From: Cepaea nemoralis
Lineage: Eukaryota; Mollusca; Gastropoda; Stylommatophora; Helicidae
Assembly (NCBI GenBank): GCA_014155875.1
Contig: JACEFZ010017415.1
Location: 856,001-920,000 of the forward strand
Reading direction: 5' to 3'
Length of the DNA stretch: 64,000 bases
Position 1 is the stretch's first letter; the number at the start of each line of letters is the position of its first letter. This document shows, piece by piece, positions 34,949 through 46,476 of the stretch. The notes under the pieces were generated by a model, which did no database searches, was not told the DNA's origin, and worked only from the letters and a program-made list of their open reading frames with translations. The position numbers and the translations under genes were made by a program.

Positions 34949-36095
34949 ACGCATGTGCGCACTCGTAGGAAACGTAAATATTTTTTCTTTCGCCTGACAT
35001 CTATAAAGTAAACATGGCGGATATTATTGATTGTACCTGGTATTGCTTAGTGAAATTCGGTGGTAAGCGGTGGGTAGTGGCTATTAGCGATTTGTAGAGT
35101 GTCGTAGTGACCTATACACTATCATCACACAGGTTATAAATGAAAACCTTAAAAAGTAAAAATGACCGATAATATTAATTGCACCGGGTTTATCTTAGTG
35201 AAATTCATTGATAAGGGGTGGGTAGCGGTTATTAGTGGTCCGTAGAGTTCGTAGTGGCCTATTCACTATCATCACACAGGCTACAAATGAACACCTTAAA
35301 AAAAGTAAAAATGGCCCATATTATTGATTGTAGCTGGTATAGCTTAGTGAGATTCGTTGGTAAGGAGTTTGTGAGTGGATGAAAGGATAGGTAGGTGCTT
35401 TTGATCATTGTTAAGGGGTGGTAGAGTGGTGGTGTGGCTGAATTGTGGAGACAGGGGGGAAAATATACTAGCAAAGATGTCATCGGGGCTGAATGGTGGA
35501 GACAGGGGGTGGAAAACTGATTAGTGAGGAGGTCACCGTGGCTGAATAATGCTATCACAAGTTGTCATGGGAAAACCATATCCCCTGCTCACTGGATGGC
35601 GCTGCATTCGATCACCCGTGGCTAATCATCATCACCCAGCACCGCCAACAAAAACATTATCATCATCATCGTCAGCATCCTTTAATCAACATCATCATCC
35701 GTATTGGAAAATCAGAGGATGGCTCAGAGTGTACTTACCGCATAACGATACAGCCGAGACACTTGGGTAATGGTCACATCGGATCAAATATGGCGCTGCT
35801 TCCGGTCGCATCCATAAAAAAATACAACCAAACTACATGCTAACTAGCTAAAACCGGTAAAAATGACGTCCCACCCCGGTATAGCTGTAATGATACAGCT
35901 AGAACGCGTGGATAAGAAGGATACTACACACACACACACAAACCTTCCAGTATCGGGCAAAGGGACCTAACTCTGGATGGATAATTCCACAAGCGACTAT
36001 GTTGTGGTGATAGACCACGACCTTAGCACGTGATCTTATCAAGGTCAGACATGTCCAGACAATATTCCGCTGAGCCATTCTACGTCAGCAGATAT
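33445..36095. other. Left arm, gene-poor outer half
   Basis: Contains a GC-rich block (33485-33665) with repeated ACCGG/GAACCGG-type words. An AT-rich stretch (33880-34085) follows, then a (TG)n-rich zone (34370-34970) in which CATCTATAACTGCAATGATG is repeated four times at about 115-230-bp spacing. Next come three ~130-bp repeats with AGCTTAGTGAAATTCG (35040-35370). The mirror region is 48830-51035. Open frames of 60-125 codons here are low complexity or not kept between arms; I do not call genes. Confidence 0.6.
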
Positions 36096-36099
36096 CGTG

Positions 36100-36106
36100 T
36101 ATATAG
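36100..36106 (+). promoter_or_regulatory. TATA box of the small spliced gene
   Basis: TATATAG stands 57 bases before the ATG at 36163 and is preserved in the mirror copy. Transcription would start near 36130, giving a short leader. Confidence 0.55.
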
Positions 36107-36162
36107 CGACCACGATTCACCGTCTAGAAGTACCGGTCTCAGTGAACAGCAACCAGTTCACA

Positions 36163-36940
36163 ATGTTACAAGTCGCTAACGGCAAGTTTGCTTTTTGATA
36201 AATCTTTCACATTTTCGTTGTGGTTCTCCAAGTAGGCATATGGGTAACCTAACAATACTAGTATAATACAGGGGATATATTGTGCTAGACGCATATATCT
36301 GAAGAGACAAGCCATTTCTTCCTATAGTATTGTCGGCTGGGTCGACATGGAATAGAGCTGGCATTCGAACTTTTGAACACAGCACTATGGTGGTATCGTA
36401 ATAATATAGGTAGTAATGTGTAGTCGTAGGAGAAGGTTAAAGTGTACTGCGAGGTCCACATACCCATTATCGATAGAAATATATGAACTGTGTAACAGAA
36501 AGTGCATGTCAGACCCATAGCTATTATCTGTAATATCCATGTCTATAACGCTGATAAAGTACCCTATTCTTATCTGTTTTACAGATACCGAGGCCCACGA
36601 AAACCTAATTAGCAAACTGTGGAACATACTAAGAGCTGAGCCATACAGCTATTGCATGGTGTGTCTTAATATCTCACAAAATCAAGAAGCCGAGAATCCA
36701 TTCAGTCATTCTTGTGATTATGGTGAGGGTGGTAATTTTGCGGACCTACTGCGGGATATACTACAAAAGAACTTCACCAAAGAAGAAATAATCACATTAA
36801 GCCTGAATAGAATTGAGGAGTGCATCCTCGACTATAATCGACAACAGGATACTCCAGAACCATCCTCACCAAACGTCGAGCGAACATCATCACCGGCATC
36901 CTTAACCTTTAGTCAATCCACACTAGCGGACGAGTATTAA
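36163..36940 (+). CDS. Small spliced element gene, unknown function
   Basis: Predicted exons are 36163-36181 and 36585-36940, joined over a 403-bp intron with a GC donor (AACG|GCAAGT) and a TTTTACAG acceptor. The phases fit, giving MLQVAN-DTEAHENL and a 124-residue protein ending TLADEY at the TAA 36938-36940. It is acidic, with a possible metal-binding CMVCLNISQ..HSC pattern near residues 25-45 and a Pro/Ser-rich tail. A TATA box, the leader and the splice sites are all conserved in the other arm, while its coding frame there is broken by a 13-base deletion. An unspliced alternative would start at 36539 with MSITLIKYP; the promoter position favours the spliced form. No family is recognised. 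Confidence 0.55.
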
Positions 36941-37314
36941 AACACCTCCATAAAAACAAAATGGTTGTAATATACTTACAGTCCTGTATTTAATAGCTGA
37001 CTAGTCCTCAATACGAAGAAAACTACAGTGGGTGTGAGGAAACTGTATATGTATATCACTGGTATTCTGACTTCACAGACTTTAGCTCACAGTGACTACA
37101 ACACAAGTAACACGGCGCCCTCTACGCTATCTATTTCATCATGGTTAGAGGTCATGTGGCGAACATGACCCGCATTCCCCAACCCAACTCAAACATACAA
37201 CAGGTCAACGAGCGGGTAGTAGAACGCTTAGTCACAACATACGGACAGCCACTTCAGCGTAATCTGAAGCTGCTTGACATAAGAAACTGGTTTTACGCGT
37301 GGCCCCAAAGCTAG

Positions 37315-37323
37315 TATATAAAC
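37315..37323 (+). promoter_or_regulatory. TATA box of the PC4-like gene
   Basis: TATATAAAC lies about 40 bases before the ATG at 37360, implying a very short leader. The mirror copy keeps TATATAC/TATAAAC-like bases at 47450-47460 (minus). Confidence 0.65.
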
Positions 37324-37359
37324 TCGAGGCTGGTAACACTCAAGCATTGTGATCAGAAG

Positions 37360-38082
37360 ATGACTACAAACCTCAAGACTGTGCCTGCTAACTGGGTCTA
37401 CATGACTCGTAGTGGTGAGACTATTAGACCAGTGGGCGGTGGTGATAAGGCCGTGTTTGTCTCATCCTACAGAGGAACGAGCACATTACACACCCGAAGA
37501 TTTTACGGTGAATCCGACAAGAAATTCCCGACTAAGACGGGTATGACACTTACTCGGCAAGAATATGAACAGATGAGCGCCATGCATCGCGAGATCCTAG
37601 CTAAATTTGACAGACTCAACCAAGTTAACCAAGCCAGTAACGAAGTCAAACAAGGAACTAACAGAGACAAGCAAGTCAGTAACCAAAACATTCAAGTCAG
37701 TGCTCATGTCGAACAAGGCACTACCAGAAGCAATCAATTCCAAAGCACTCAAGTCAGTGCTCACGTTAAACAAGGAACTAACCGCAACCACCAAGTAGAC
37801 GCATACTATACCGCCAGTTATCAACCCAGCTACAGTCAGATGTGTGATGACCCCAGCAACCAGATGTGTGAAGAGCCCAATAGCCAGATGTTTGATGTAC
37901 CCGACACTCAGTTGATTGATGCCCCGGTTGTCTACAATACTCAGATGTCAGCCCACCAATCAGGAGACCAGTCTTATGACTACATACCAAGTGACATATA
38001 CATACCAGGCTACCAGCCGGAAAAAGCAACCTACTCAGACAGTGGTGTGAAGAAACCCAGAAACAACATACAATTTGTATAG
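37360..38082 (+). CDS. PC4/Sub1-like ssDNA-binding protein of the palindromic element
   Basis: The protein has 240 residues. Residues 20-75 (KAVFVSSYRGTSTLHTRRFY and KKFPTKTGMTLTRQEYEQM) match the PC4/p15 core: an edge strand with FKG-type turn, an IREYY-like RRFYGE, and PTKKGISLTLEQW-like PTKTGMTLTRQEY. PC4 cores bind single-stranded and melted DNA and act in transcription and replication (family knowledge). Residues 80-145 are Gln/Asn/Ser-rich repeats (QVS.HV.QGTNR type), and 155-200 hold QMCDDPSNQMCEEPNSQM repeats, probably disordered. A TATA box lies upstream and AATAAA (38096) is 14 bases past the stop. The frame is intact here; the right-arm copy is broken. The match is by eye, not by a profile search. 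Confidence 0.65.
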   Translation: MTTNLKTVPANWVYMTRSGETIRPVGGGDKAVFVSSYRGTSTLHTRRFYGESDKKFPTKTGMTLTRQEYEQMSAMHREILAKFDRLNQVNQASNEVKQGTNRDKQVSNQNIQVSAHVEQGTTRSNQFQSTQVSAHVKQGTNRNHQVDAYYTASYQPSYSQMCDDPSNQMCEEPNSQMFDVPDTQLIDAPVVYNTQMSAHQSGDQSYDYIPSDIYIPGYQPEKATYSDSGVKKPRNNIQFV

Positions 38083-38095
38083 CTCTATACGTGAA

Positions 38096-38101
38096 AATAA
38101 A
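38096..38101 (+). terminator. Poly(A) signal of the PC4-like gene
   Basis: AATAAA lies 14 bases after the stop codon. The mirror copy has ATTTTATTTTCACG at 46484-46497. Confidence 0.6.
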
Positions 38102-38171
38102 ATGTGATGGTACTATGTATACCAGCTCATATCACATCATCCATTTGTATAATGACATTATGCATTATTTT

Positions 38172-38470
38172 ATTCATCATCATAATCATCATCATCATCA
38201 TCATCAAGTGCCCTGCCAGCTGGCGTTCATGGCTCTCCACAGATCTCGGTCTTTGGTTTTCTGGATCAACTCTGCTGCTGATATTCCTCCGTGCCACCGT
38301 CTCAATCCATCCAGAATAATTTCTCTTGGTCTGCCTCTGCCTTACTTTCCCTCAATCTTTCCAGTTGTCACGATGTTCTCCAATGCCTCTATTCTCATTA
38401 CGTGACCAAAGAAAGCTGTTTGTCTCTTTCTTATTGTTGTATATAGTGTTCTAGTTTCATTAGCCTGTTT
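38172..38470 (-). mobile_element. Family B LINE inserted in the left arm, 3' part
   Basis: Minus-strand RT tail (MRIEALENIVTTGKIEGK and RSVESHERQLAG) ending in a (GAT)n tail at the left. It continues at 42641-43567; the two parts are split by the family A element. The whole 38172-43568 block is absent from the right arm, so it inserted after the palindrome formed. Confidence 0.75.
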
Positions 38471-41400
38471 GGTTCCAAATATTGCTGTATGTAGCTGGGG
38501 CGCAGTGTTGGGGTGAGCGCCCAGCATTGCTTAATACCCCAATGGCTCGTGAATACATAACCTATGCAGCAAAAGTCCAACTCCTGGCCTTCACGTGGCT
38601 GAACTGTTTCTACTAAAAGGAGAAGGGTCGACGACGAGTATCTGGCGCCGGAAAATAACCAGTGTGCACTAGATGTGTAAACACATACATGCATGTGCAG
38701 ACACGTGTGTGCGTGTGTACACATCTAAACTCGAGTGAGACCACAGTTTGCTCTAGCAAAGGAAAGGTGCTGGAGACGGAGGCAACCAGCCAGGAGGCAC
38801 ACCACAGAAATCAGGATGCCACGCAATTACGCAAAATGGAATATGTCGACTGCTGCTAAACGTTATGGTGCTCGCCCTGCTTTGGACCCCCATGGCAGGT
38901 GCAGTGCCGGGCCCTATGTCTCGAAAGGGTCCAACCCCAACTACTGGAGGTCCTTCTCAGATGTCCTGTGGAGTCAGGGGACATGAGAATAGAACGGCTG
39001 GCCATACTAAACAAAGACTTAAAATAATGCACTGGAATGCGGAGGGAGTCAGCAACAAAAAAAATAGAATTAGAAAACATCCTGGACCAAGTAAAAGTAA
39101 GCATATGTTGCTTGCAAGAAACTCACCTCAAAGAAAATATAGCCTTCAAAATCAGAGGCTACCAGTGTTACCGATCTGACCGAAAGGACAGGCGAAAAGG
39201 TGGGATACTTACCCTTGTAAAAAATAACATCACTGCTTCCCAAATCGAAGTCTATATGGAAGGGGCTGAGTATCAGACACTTAAACTTAAAACAGGCTAT
39301 ACAGACCTACATCTAATCAATTACTACTGTCCAAGTGACCACCCACAGGCACTGGACACACTACCATTAACAGAAAAAATGATTGTGTGTGGCGGTTTCA
39401 ACAGCCACTCGCAGAGTTGGGGCTATGATCACATGGACCAGAGAGGAGAGAGACTGGAAGACTGGCAGGATGAGAATAGATTCATGTTGATTAACAAGCC
39501 GTCCGACCCACATACTTTCTACTCGAGATCATGGCACTCTACAACTACACCTGACCTGGCTTTTCATTAACCAGACCTGGGGTGGAACATAACACGAATT
39601 GTTGGGAAACAACTTGGTGGCAGCGACCATCGGCCAGTCTTTCTAACTGTAAAAAATGAGCTTGTAAGTGAAAGCAGCACCCTCTCAAGGTGGAACTACA
39701 AGAAAGCCGACTGGGCAATGTACAAGAATCGCACCAGCATACTGGTTAGAAACCTGAACACTGAGAAAGACATAAATAAAGTAGTTGAAGAGTTTGGGAA
39801 ATGCATACTACAGGCAGCGCGAGAAACAGTACCAAGAGGAGCCCGTAAACAATATAAACCCTACTGGAGTAGTGAACCGGAACAGTTGCACAATGATGTG
39901 GAAGTATGTAGAAAGCAAGCAGAGGTCACACCCAGCCAAGAGCACCACAATAAATTCCAGCATGCAAAAGCCAAATTTCAAAGGGCCAAACTGCAGGCTA
40001 GACGGAAAAGCTGGCAGGAGAAAACGGAGTCTCTGAACTTTGAAAGAGACACAAGGAAATTGTGGAAGCTAATAAAACAACTTAACGATGAGGGCATAGG
40101 GAGAAACTCAAAAATTGCACTACATAAAGATGGAAATATCTTAACAAGAAAGCAAGCAGCTGACCATTTTGGACAACAAGAGATTCGAGAGAAACGGCAA
40201 CATACAGGACAGAAGGAAATAGTACATGAGGTTCTGAAGGCACCCATCACAATCAGCGAACTGGAGCTAGCCATATCAAAACTGAAAATGAGAAAGTCAC
40301 CAGGAGCTGATGGTATCTCCAATGAAATGATCAGGAACCTAGGAACAGAGGCCAAAGCAAAGCTGTTGCAGATCTTCAATAATAGTTGGGTCTTAGGCAG
40401 TGTTCCACAAGCCTGGAGAGAAGCAATCATGATACCACTCCTAAAATCAGGGAAAGATAGTTCCATTGCCTCTAGCTACAGACCAATTAGCCTCACCAGC
40501 TGTCTTTGCAAAACACTGGAGCGCATCATCAATCACAGACTGCAGTGGTACATTGAAAGTAAAAACATCCTTGTGCCACAGCAGGCTGGCTTTAGGCAGT
40601 GCTACTCTACGGAAGATCAGACAACCTACCTCTCTCAAGAAATTGAGGACTCATTCCAAGAGAAGACGCTGGTGCTTGGGGCATGGATAGATTTGAAGAA
40701 AGCCTTTGACAAAGTCTGGAAAGAAGGTCTGATGAATAAACTGAGAAACTGCAAAGTCAATGGAAGAATGTACAAATGAGTGAAAGCATACTTGCACAAC
40801 AGAAGAGCCCGAGTACAGATAGATGGACTAAAGAGCAAGAAAGTACTACTGCGTCATGGTGTTCCCCAGGGCGGAGTCTTGTCCCCCACACTTTTTCTAA
40901 TCTTCATCAATGATCTCGTTGCTAATCTACCGCATGGAATTAAAGCGGCAATGTACGCCGATGACCTGGTTCTATGGAGCACAAATGAACATGCATCAGT
41001 GGCCACCAGATTATTACAAAGAGCTGTAAACACATTTGTTGCATGGGCAAATAGATGGTGTGTCAGCATAAACACTGACAAGTGAGGCACCCTATTTACC
41101 CTCTCTCCAAAACAAAAGGCAAGGACCATCCAGATAAATGGAACACCCCTAAGAGAAGATAAAGAACCGACATACCTTGGAGTAACATTTGATGACAGGC
41201 TGACATGGATAAAGCACATCAACAAAGCAGTAGCAAAAGCCAGAAGGAAAATAGCCATCCTGAGAAAGCTAAGTGGAACCACATGGGGAGCCAGTGGGAC
41301 AATACTTAGCAAAGTTTATCAACAGAGCATACGACCACACCTGGAATACGGGTCAACTGCGTGGTGTTCGGCATCAAAAACCATACTACAAGAGCTGGAC

Positions 41401-42628
41401 AAAGTGCAAAATCAAGCACTTAGAGTCACCACAGTAGGGATGAGATCATCCCCTATAGTGGAAATGGAGAAGATGGGGAGGACACAAGCACTGAGTGAGC
41501 GCAGAGATACGAAAACGCTAATACAAGCAGAAATGTTCCTCAGCTTGCCAGGCCACCCTATGAAGAACAGATTTGAAAACCTAGCTATGGGGCGGTTGAA
41601 AAGAAGTAGTTTTATCCACCAGGCCAAACGACTCCAGAGAAAACACCGATCTGCCCACAGTTGGTATCCCCTTAACAACTATTCCAGAGCGAACTCCATG
41701 GAAAGATGAGCATAGACTATCATTACAAATCCAGACAAAAGTGAGAGGAATATTTGACAAGGAAGAACAGAACAGTGTGCAGTGCAGAACAGCCACTCTC
41801 AGCTTCATTGATGAAGAATACCCACAGGACCTCTGGATCAGAATCTACACAGATGGGTCAGCACAAAATGCTGTTCGAAATGGAGGAGCGGGAGTGTACA
41901 TAGAATACCCAAATAGTACTAGGGACACAGCTAGAGTACCAACAGGAAAGTACTGCCATAACTACGATGCTGAAATCGAGGCAATCAAGATAGCAACAGA
42001 GAAATTACTAAATACCAGCAATGGTACACAACCTGTGGTGCTATTGACAGATGCAAAATCAGTACTCGAGGCGCTCCTGTCTGGGAAATTGCCAGTACTA
42101 AGGACACTGCTTTCTGAACTTAGCAGTCAGCATAAGGTCACCATACAGTGGATACCATCCCACTGTGGAGTACCCGGAAACGACAGAGCTGATCAATTGG
42201 CTAAGGAAGGAGCCAAAGAAGAACAGCCTGATGTGCACGTTACATACCACCAAAAGAAAAGAATGATCAAATCAGTCAGAAAGCCACCAAAACCTGCTCA
42301 AGATGACTCCCACGTTATGGATAGACCAGAACAAGTCATTATTCTTCGCCTCAGAACAGGGCACAATATATTACGCAACCACATGTATACAAAATTCAAG
42401 ATTGGTGAAACAGCCATGTGCACATGTGGATTGGCGTCGCAGACAGCAGAGCACATACTCCAAGACTGCCCAAAATATAACATATCTAGGCAAACCTTCT
42501 GGCCTAGAGAGACGACAGTCGAAGATAAACTCTATGGACCGCTGTGTAAACTGAAAAAGACAGTTCAATTCATACAAGAGACAGCATTGCAGTTATAGAC
42601 ATATTTCAAGCGAACGAAAGAAGAAGAA
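38471..42628 (+). mobile_element. Family A LINE, nearly complete: EN, RT and RNase H
   Basis: A 4158-bp element with 12-bp duplications ATTAGCCTGTTT at 38459-38470 and 42629-42640 and an AGAAGAAGAAA tail. One coding region follows a ~350-bp leader: SFSDVLWSQG; endonuclease (CCLQETHLKENIAF; CGGFNSHSQSWGYDHMDQRG; SDHRPVFLTV); RT (KMRKSPGADGISNEMIRNLG; AWIDLKKAFDKVWKEGL; HGVPQGGVLSPTLFLIFIND; AMYADDLVLWS); RNase H (IYTDGSAQNAVRNGGAGVYI; AEIEAIKIA; LLTDAKSV; IPSHCGVPGNDRADQLAKEG); and a CTCGLASQTAEHILQDC knuckle. In-frame stops at 39568, 40777 and 41083 and a few shifts make it inactive, but it is the best copy here. GDFN has become GGFN. An EN/RT/RNase H order suggests the Jockey/I group. Confidence 0.9.
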
Positions 42629-42640
42629 ATTAGCCTGTTT

Positions 42641-43567
42641 CAGGCAGTCGTCGTTAGTTACTCTGGCAGTCCTAGGAATTCTCACCATTCATCTCAGGAA
42701 CCACATCTCTGTTGCTTCTAATTTCTTCTTAATTTGTTTATTTACATTCCAAGATTCACTGCCATACAGCAAAACTGGTTCTACATAGCATTTCAGCACT
42801 CTCTTTCTTATACTCAGTGATAGTGACCTATTGCACAAGATACTCTTCATTTTCTGAAATGCGGCCTTTGCCTGCCCTATTCTGCTCTTAATCTCTGTTG
42901 TACACCTTCCATCTGATGTTATAAATGTCCCTAGGTATCTAAAATTATCCACTTGGTTAAGAATTTTTCCTTCCATTTCTTTGTCACATTTTGGTGTCAC
43001 CATTTTCTTTGATATCACCATTGTTACTGTTTTCTTTACATTCAAGGAGAGTCCTTTCTTTGCTCTGTTACTACAGTGTCCAACAATTTTTGTAGGTCTG
43101 TTGATTTATCTGCCACCAATACTGTGTCATCTGCATAGCGTATATTATTTATATTATAACTCCAACTAGTATTCCTTGCATCTCTTTGATCTCTCTCATT
43201 ATTACTTCGCTATATAGGGAGAAGAGATCTGGTGACAAGACACATCCCTGTCGTACTCCTATATTTATGTGTTCGTAACTACCCTCTTTATTTCCAATTA
43301 TAATTGCTGCTACTTGGTTCCAGTAAATATTCTTTATTATTCTTAAATCTTTCCCATCAATGTTGATATCTTCCAACATTTTAATCAGCTCATCATGTTT
43401 TACTTTATCAAAGGCCTTAGTATAATCTATGAAGCATAAATATATGTTTTTCTGTTTCTCTATTGACCTTTCTATTAGTGTCCGTAATGTATATATTGCA
43501 TTGGTTGTGCCCTTTCCCTCCACAAATCCATACTGTTCTTCACTAATTTCTATTTTTATTTTCTTTC
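42641..43567 (-). mobile_element. Family B LINE inserted in the left arm, RT part
   Basis: Minus-strand RT: MEGKGTTNAIYTLRTLIERS, YLCFIDYTKAFDKVKHDEL, IGVRQGCVLSPDLFSLYSEV, then NVKKTVTMVISKKM, FRYLGTFITSDGRCTTEI and CYVEPVLLYGSESWN. The ADD box lies near 43130. It is 5' truncated at its junction with the left arm (43568). RTE/L2-like by eye. Confidence 0.8.
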
Positions 43568-43734
43568 TGTTTTTTATTATTATTCTTGTAAAATGTACTG
43601 AAATACTGTAAATAAACAGGTATATAGATTATAATTACGTCTTGGTTGTTGAATATTTAGTATTTACAGTGTATATAGTTGTCATGTGGTGAGAGAATGA
43701 AGGGCAAAGATCTTCGCCAAGTAATAAAATTTGT

Positions 43735-44775
43735 TAGCCAAATGGGAACAATTTGGGCTATGTTTCAACCAGACTTATAAAAAGCTCACTCAAACTTATT
43801 AAAAGTAGGAAAATGTGTTAACCAAAGTGAAAAATTTGGGTCACATTTCAACCAAACTTATACAAAGCTCAGTCAAACTTATGAAAAGTAGGAACATTTG
43901 TTAATCAAAGGTGAAAAGTTTGGCCAAATTTCAACCAAACTTATAAAAAGTAGAACACTTTGGTATCCAAAGGTGAAAAGTTTGGCCAAATTTCAACCAA
44001 ATTTATAAAAAGTAGGAAATTTTGCGGCCAAATTTCAAACAAACTTATAAAAAAAATTGGAAATTTTGTTAACCAAACGTGAAAAGTTTGGCCAAATTTC
44101 ATCCAAACTTATGAAAAATAAGAAAATTTGTTAACCAAATGTGATAAGTTTGGCCAAATTTCAACCAAACTTATGAAAAGTAAAAAAAAATGTTTACCCA
44201 AAACATTTTGGCTCCATTTCAACCAGACTTATAAAGTTATCACCCAAACATATGAAAAGTAGGAAATTTTTTTTACCAAAGTGTCAATTTTTGGCTACAT
44301 TTCAACCAGACTTATAAAAATCTCACCGAATCTTATGAAAAGTAGGAAAATATGTTAACCAAAGTGAAAAATTTTGGCCAAATTTAAACCAAACTTATGA
44401 AAAAATAGGAAACTTTGGTAACCAAAGGTGAAATGTTTGACCGAATTTCAACCAAAATTGTGAAAAGTAAGGAAACTTTGTTAACCAAAGGTGAAAAGTT
44501 TGGCCAAATTTCAACCAAACTTATGAAAAAGTAGAACACTTTGTTAACCAAAGCAAAATATTTTGACCAAATTTCAACCAAACTTATAAAAATCTCAGTC
44601 AAATTTATGAAAAGTAAGAAAATTTGTTAACAAAATGTGAAAAGTTTGGCAAAATTTCATCCAAATCATATGAAAAGTAGGAAATTTTGTTAACAAAATA
44701 TGAAAAAATTAAGCAAAATTTCAGCCAAAACTTATAAAAAGTAGGACAATTCCTTAACCAAAATAGGAAAAATAT
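43735..44775. repeat. ~63-95-bp tandem array, left of the palindrome centre
   Basis: Units with AAAGTTTGGCCAAATTTCAA, CCAAACTTATGAAAAGTAGG and TTTGTTAACCAAAGGTG repeat about 15 times with considerable divergence. The mirror-image array is at 45150-46270. Confidence 0.85.
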
Positions 44776-44943
44776 CTCACGTTTTATTTTAAATCCCCAA
44801 GCTTCTAGAGATATCCGTCTGCCCCCTATGCAAACAACAGCTGCATTTCAGAAACTTAAATGTATATTATGTAATAAGTCACTATATTGAATGAAAAAAT
44901 AAAATTTCAACAATAAGATTGTATAAAAATTAACAATTAATTT

Positions 44944-44978
44944 CCTCTTTCTGTTTCCAAATTGAATGTTTCATGTAG
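44944..44978. other. Centre of the giant palindrome
   Basis: About 35 bases of unpaired sequence (CCTCTTTCTGTTTCC...) between arms that begin ATTAACAATTAA on the left and TTTAATTGTTAAT on the right. Confidence 0.8.
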
Positions 44979-45149
44979 AAATTTAATTGTTAATTTTTGT
45001 ACAATCTTATTTTTGAAATTTTATTTTTTCATTCAACTATAGTGACTTATTACATAAGATACATTTAATTTTCTGAAATACAGCTGTTGTTTGCATAGGG
45101 GACATACGAATATCTCTAGCAGGTTGGGGATTTAAAATGACAACGTAAG

Positions 45150-46270
45150 ATATTTTCCCATTTGTTTAAGGAATTGTCCTACTTTTTATAAGGTCTGGCT
45201 GAAATTTGGCTTACATTTTTCACATTTAGTTAACAAATTTTCTTACTTTTCATAAATTTGACTGAGATTTTAAAAAGTTTGGTTGAAATGTGGCCGAAAT
45301 ATTTTGCTTTGGTTAACAAAGTGTTCTACTTTTTTATAAGTTTGGTTGAAATTTGGCCAAACTTTTCACCTTTGGTTAACAAAGTTTCCTGACTTTTCAT
45401 AATTATGGTTGAAATTCGGTCAAACTTTTTACCTTTAGTTACCAAAGTTTCCTATTGTTTCATACATAAGTTTGGTTGAAATTTGGCCAAAATTTTTCAC
45501 TTTGGTTAACAAATTTTTCTACTTTTCATAAGTTTGGGTGAGGTTTTTATAAGTCTGGTTGAAATGTAGCCAAAATTGTCACTTTGGTTAACAAATTTTC
45601 CTACTTTTCACATGTTTGGGTGATAATTTTATAAGTCTGGTTGAAATAGAGCCAAAATTTTTCACTTTGGGTAAAGATGTTTCCTACTTTTCATAAGTTT
45701 GGTTGAAATTTCGCCAAACTTTTCACATTTGGTTAACAAATTTGCTTATCTTTCATAAGTTTGGATGAAATTTGGCCAAACTTTTCACGTTTGGTTAACA
45801 AAATTTCAAATTTTTTTATAAGTTTGTTTGAAATTTGGCTGCAAAGTTTCCTACATTATAAGTCTGGTTAAAATTTGGCCAAACTATTCACCTTTGGTTA
45901 CCAAAGTATTCTACTTTTTATAAGTTTGGTTGAAATTTAGCCAAAATTTTCACATTTGGTTAACAAAGTTTCCTACTTTTTATAGGTTTGGTTTAAATTT
46001 GGCCAAACTTTTCACCTTTGGTTACCAAATTGTCCTACTTTTCATAAGTTTGGTTGAAATTTGGCCAAAATGTTCACCGTTGATTAACAAATGTTCCTAC
46101 TTTTCATACGTTTGACTGAGCTTTTTATAAGTTTGGTTGAAATGTGACCAAAATGTTTCACTCAGGTTAGCAAATTTTCCTACTTTTCATAAGTTTGGGT
46201 GAGCTTTTTATAAGTCTGGTTGAAATGTAGCCCAAATATTTCCCATTTGGCTAACAAATATTATTACTTG
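45150..46270. repeat. ~63-95-bp tandem array, right of the palindrome centre
   Basis: Reverse complement of the 43735-44775 array, with comparable unit order but independent small changes. Confidence 0.85.
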
Positions 46271-46476
46271 GCCAAGATTTTTGCCCTTCATTCTCTCACC
46301 ACATGACAACTATTTACACCGTAAACACTAAGTATTCAACAACCAAGACGTAATTATAATCTATATACCTGTTTATTTACAGTATTTCAGTACATTTTAC
46401 AAGAATAATAATAAAAAATGCATAATGTCATTATACGAAATGGATGATGTGATATGAGCTGGTATACAAAGTATCA

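Noticed and set aside
34175..34997. Cys/Val-rich and His/Thr-rich frames resembling small cysteine-rich proteins
   Set aside because: They arise from (TG)n and TGTGCG repeats, are present on both strands and in several frames, and are not kept in the mirror arm.
35549..35843. 93-codon frame (SWENHIPCSLDG...) found in both arms of the palindrome
   Set aside because: Similarity follows from the DNA palindrome itself; no promoter, the reading includes HHH/III from CATCAT repeats, and changes show no codon pattern.
36176..36627. Antisense frames (TCTFCYTVHIFLSIMGMWTS) nearly identical in both arms
   Set aside because: They lie opposite the intron and exon 2 of the small spliced gene and look like shadows preserved by arm identity.
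43735..46270. CRISPR-like array
   Set aside because: Units are diverged, there are no unique equal-length spacers, and the context is eukaryotic.
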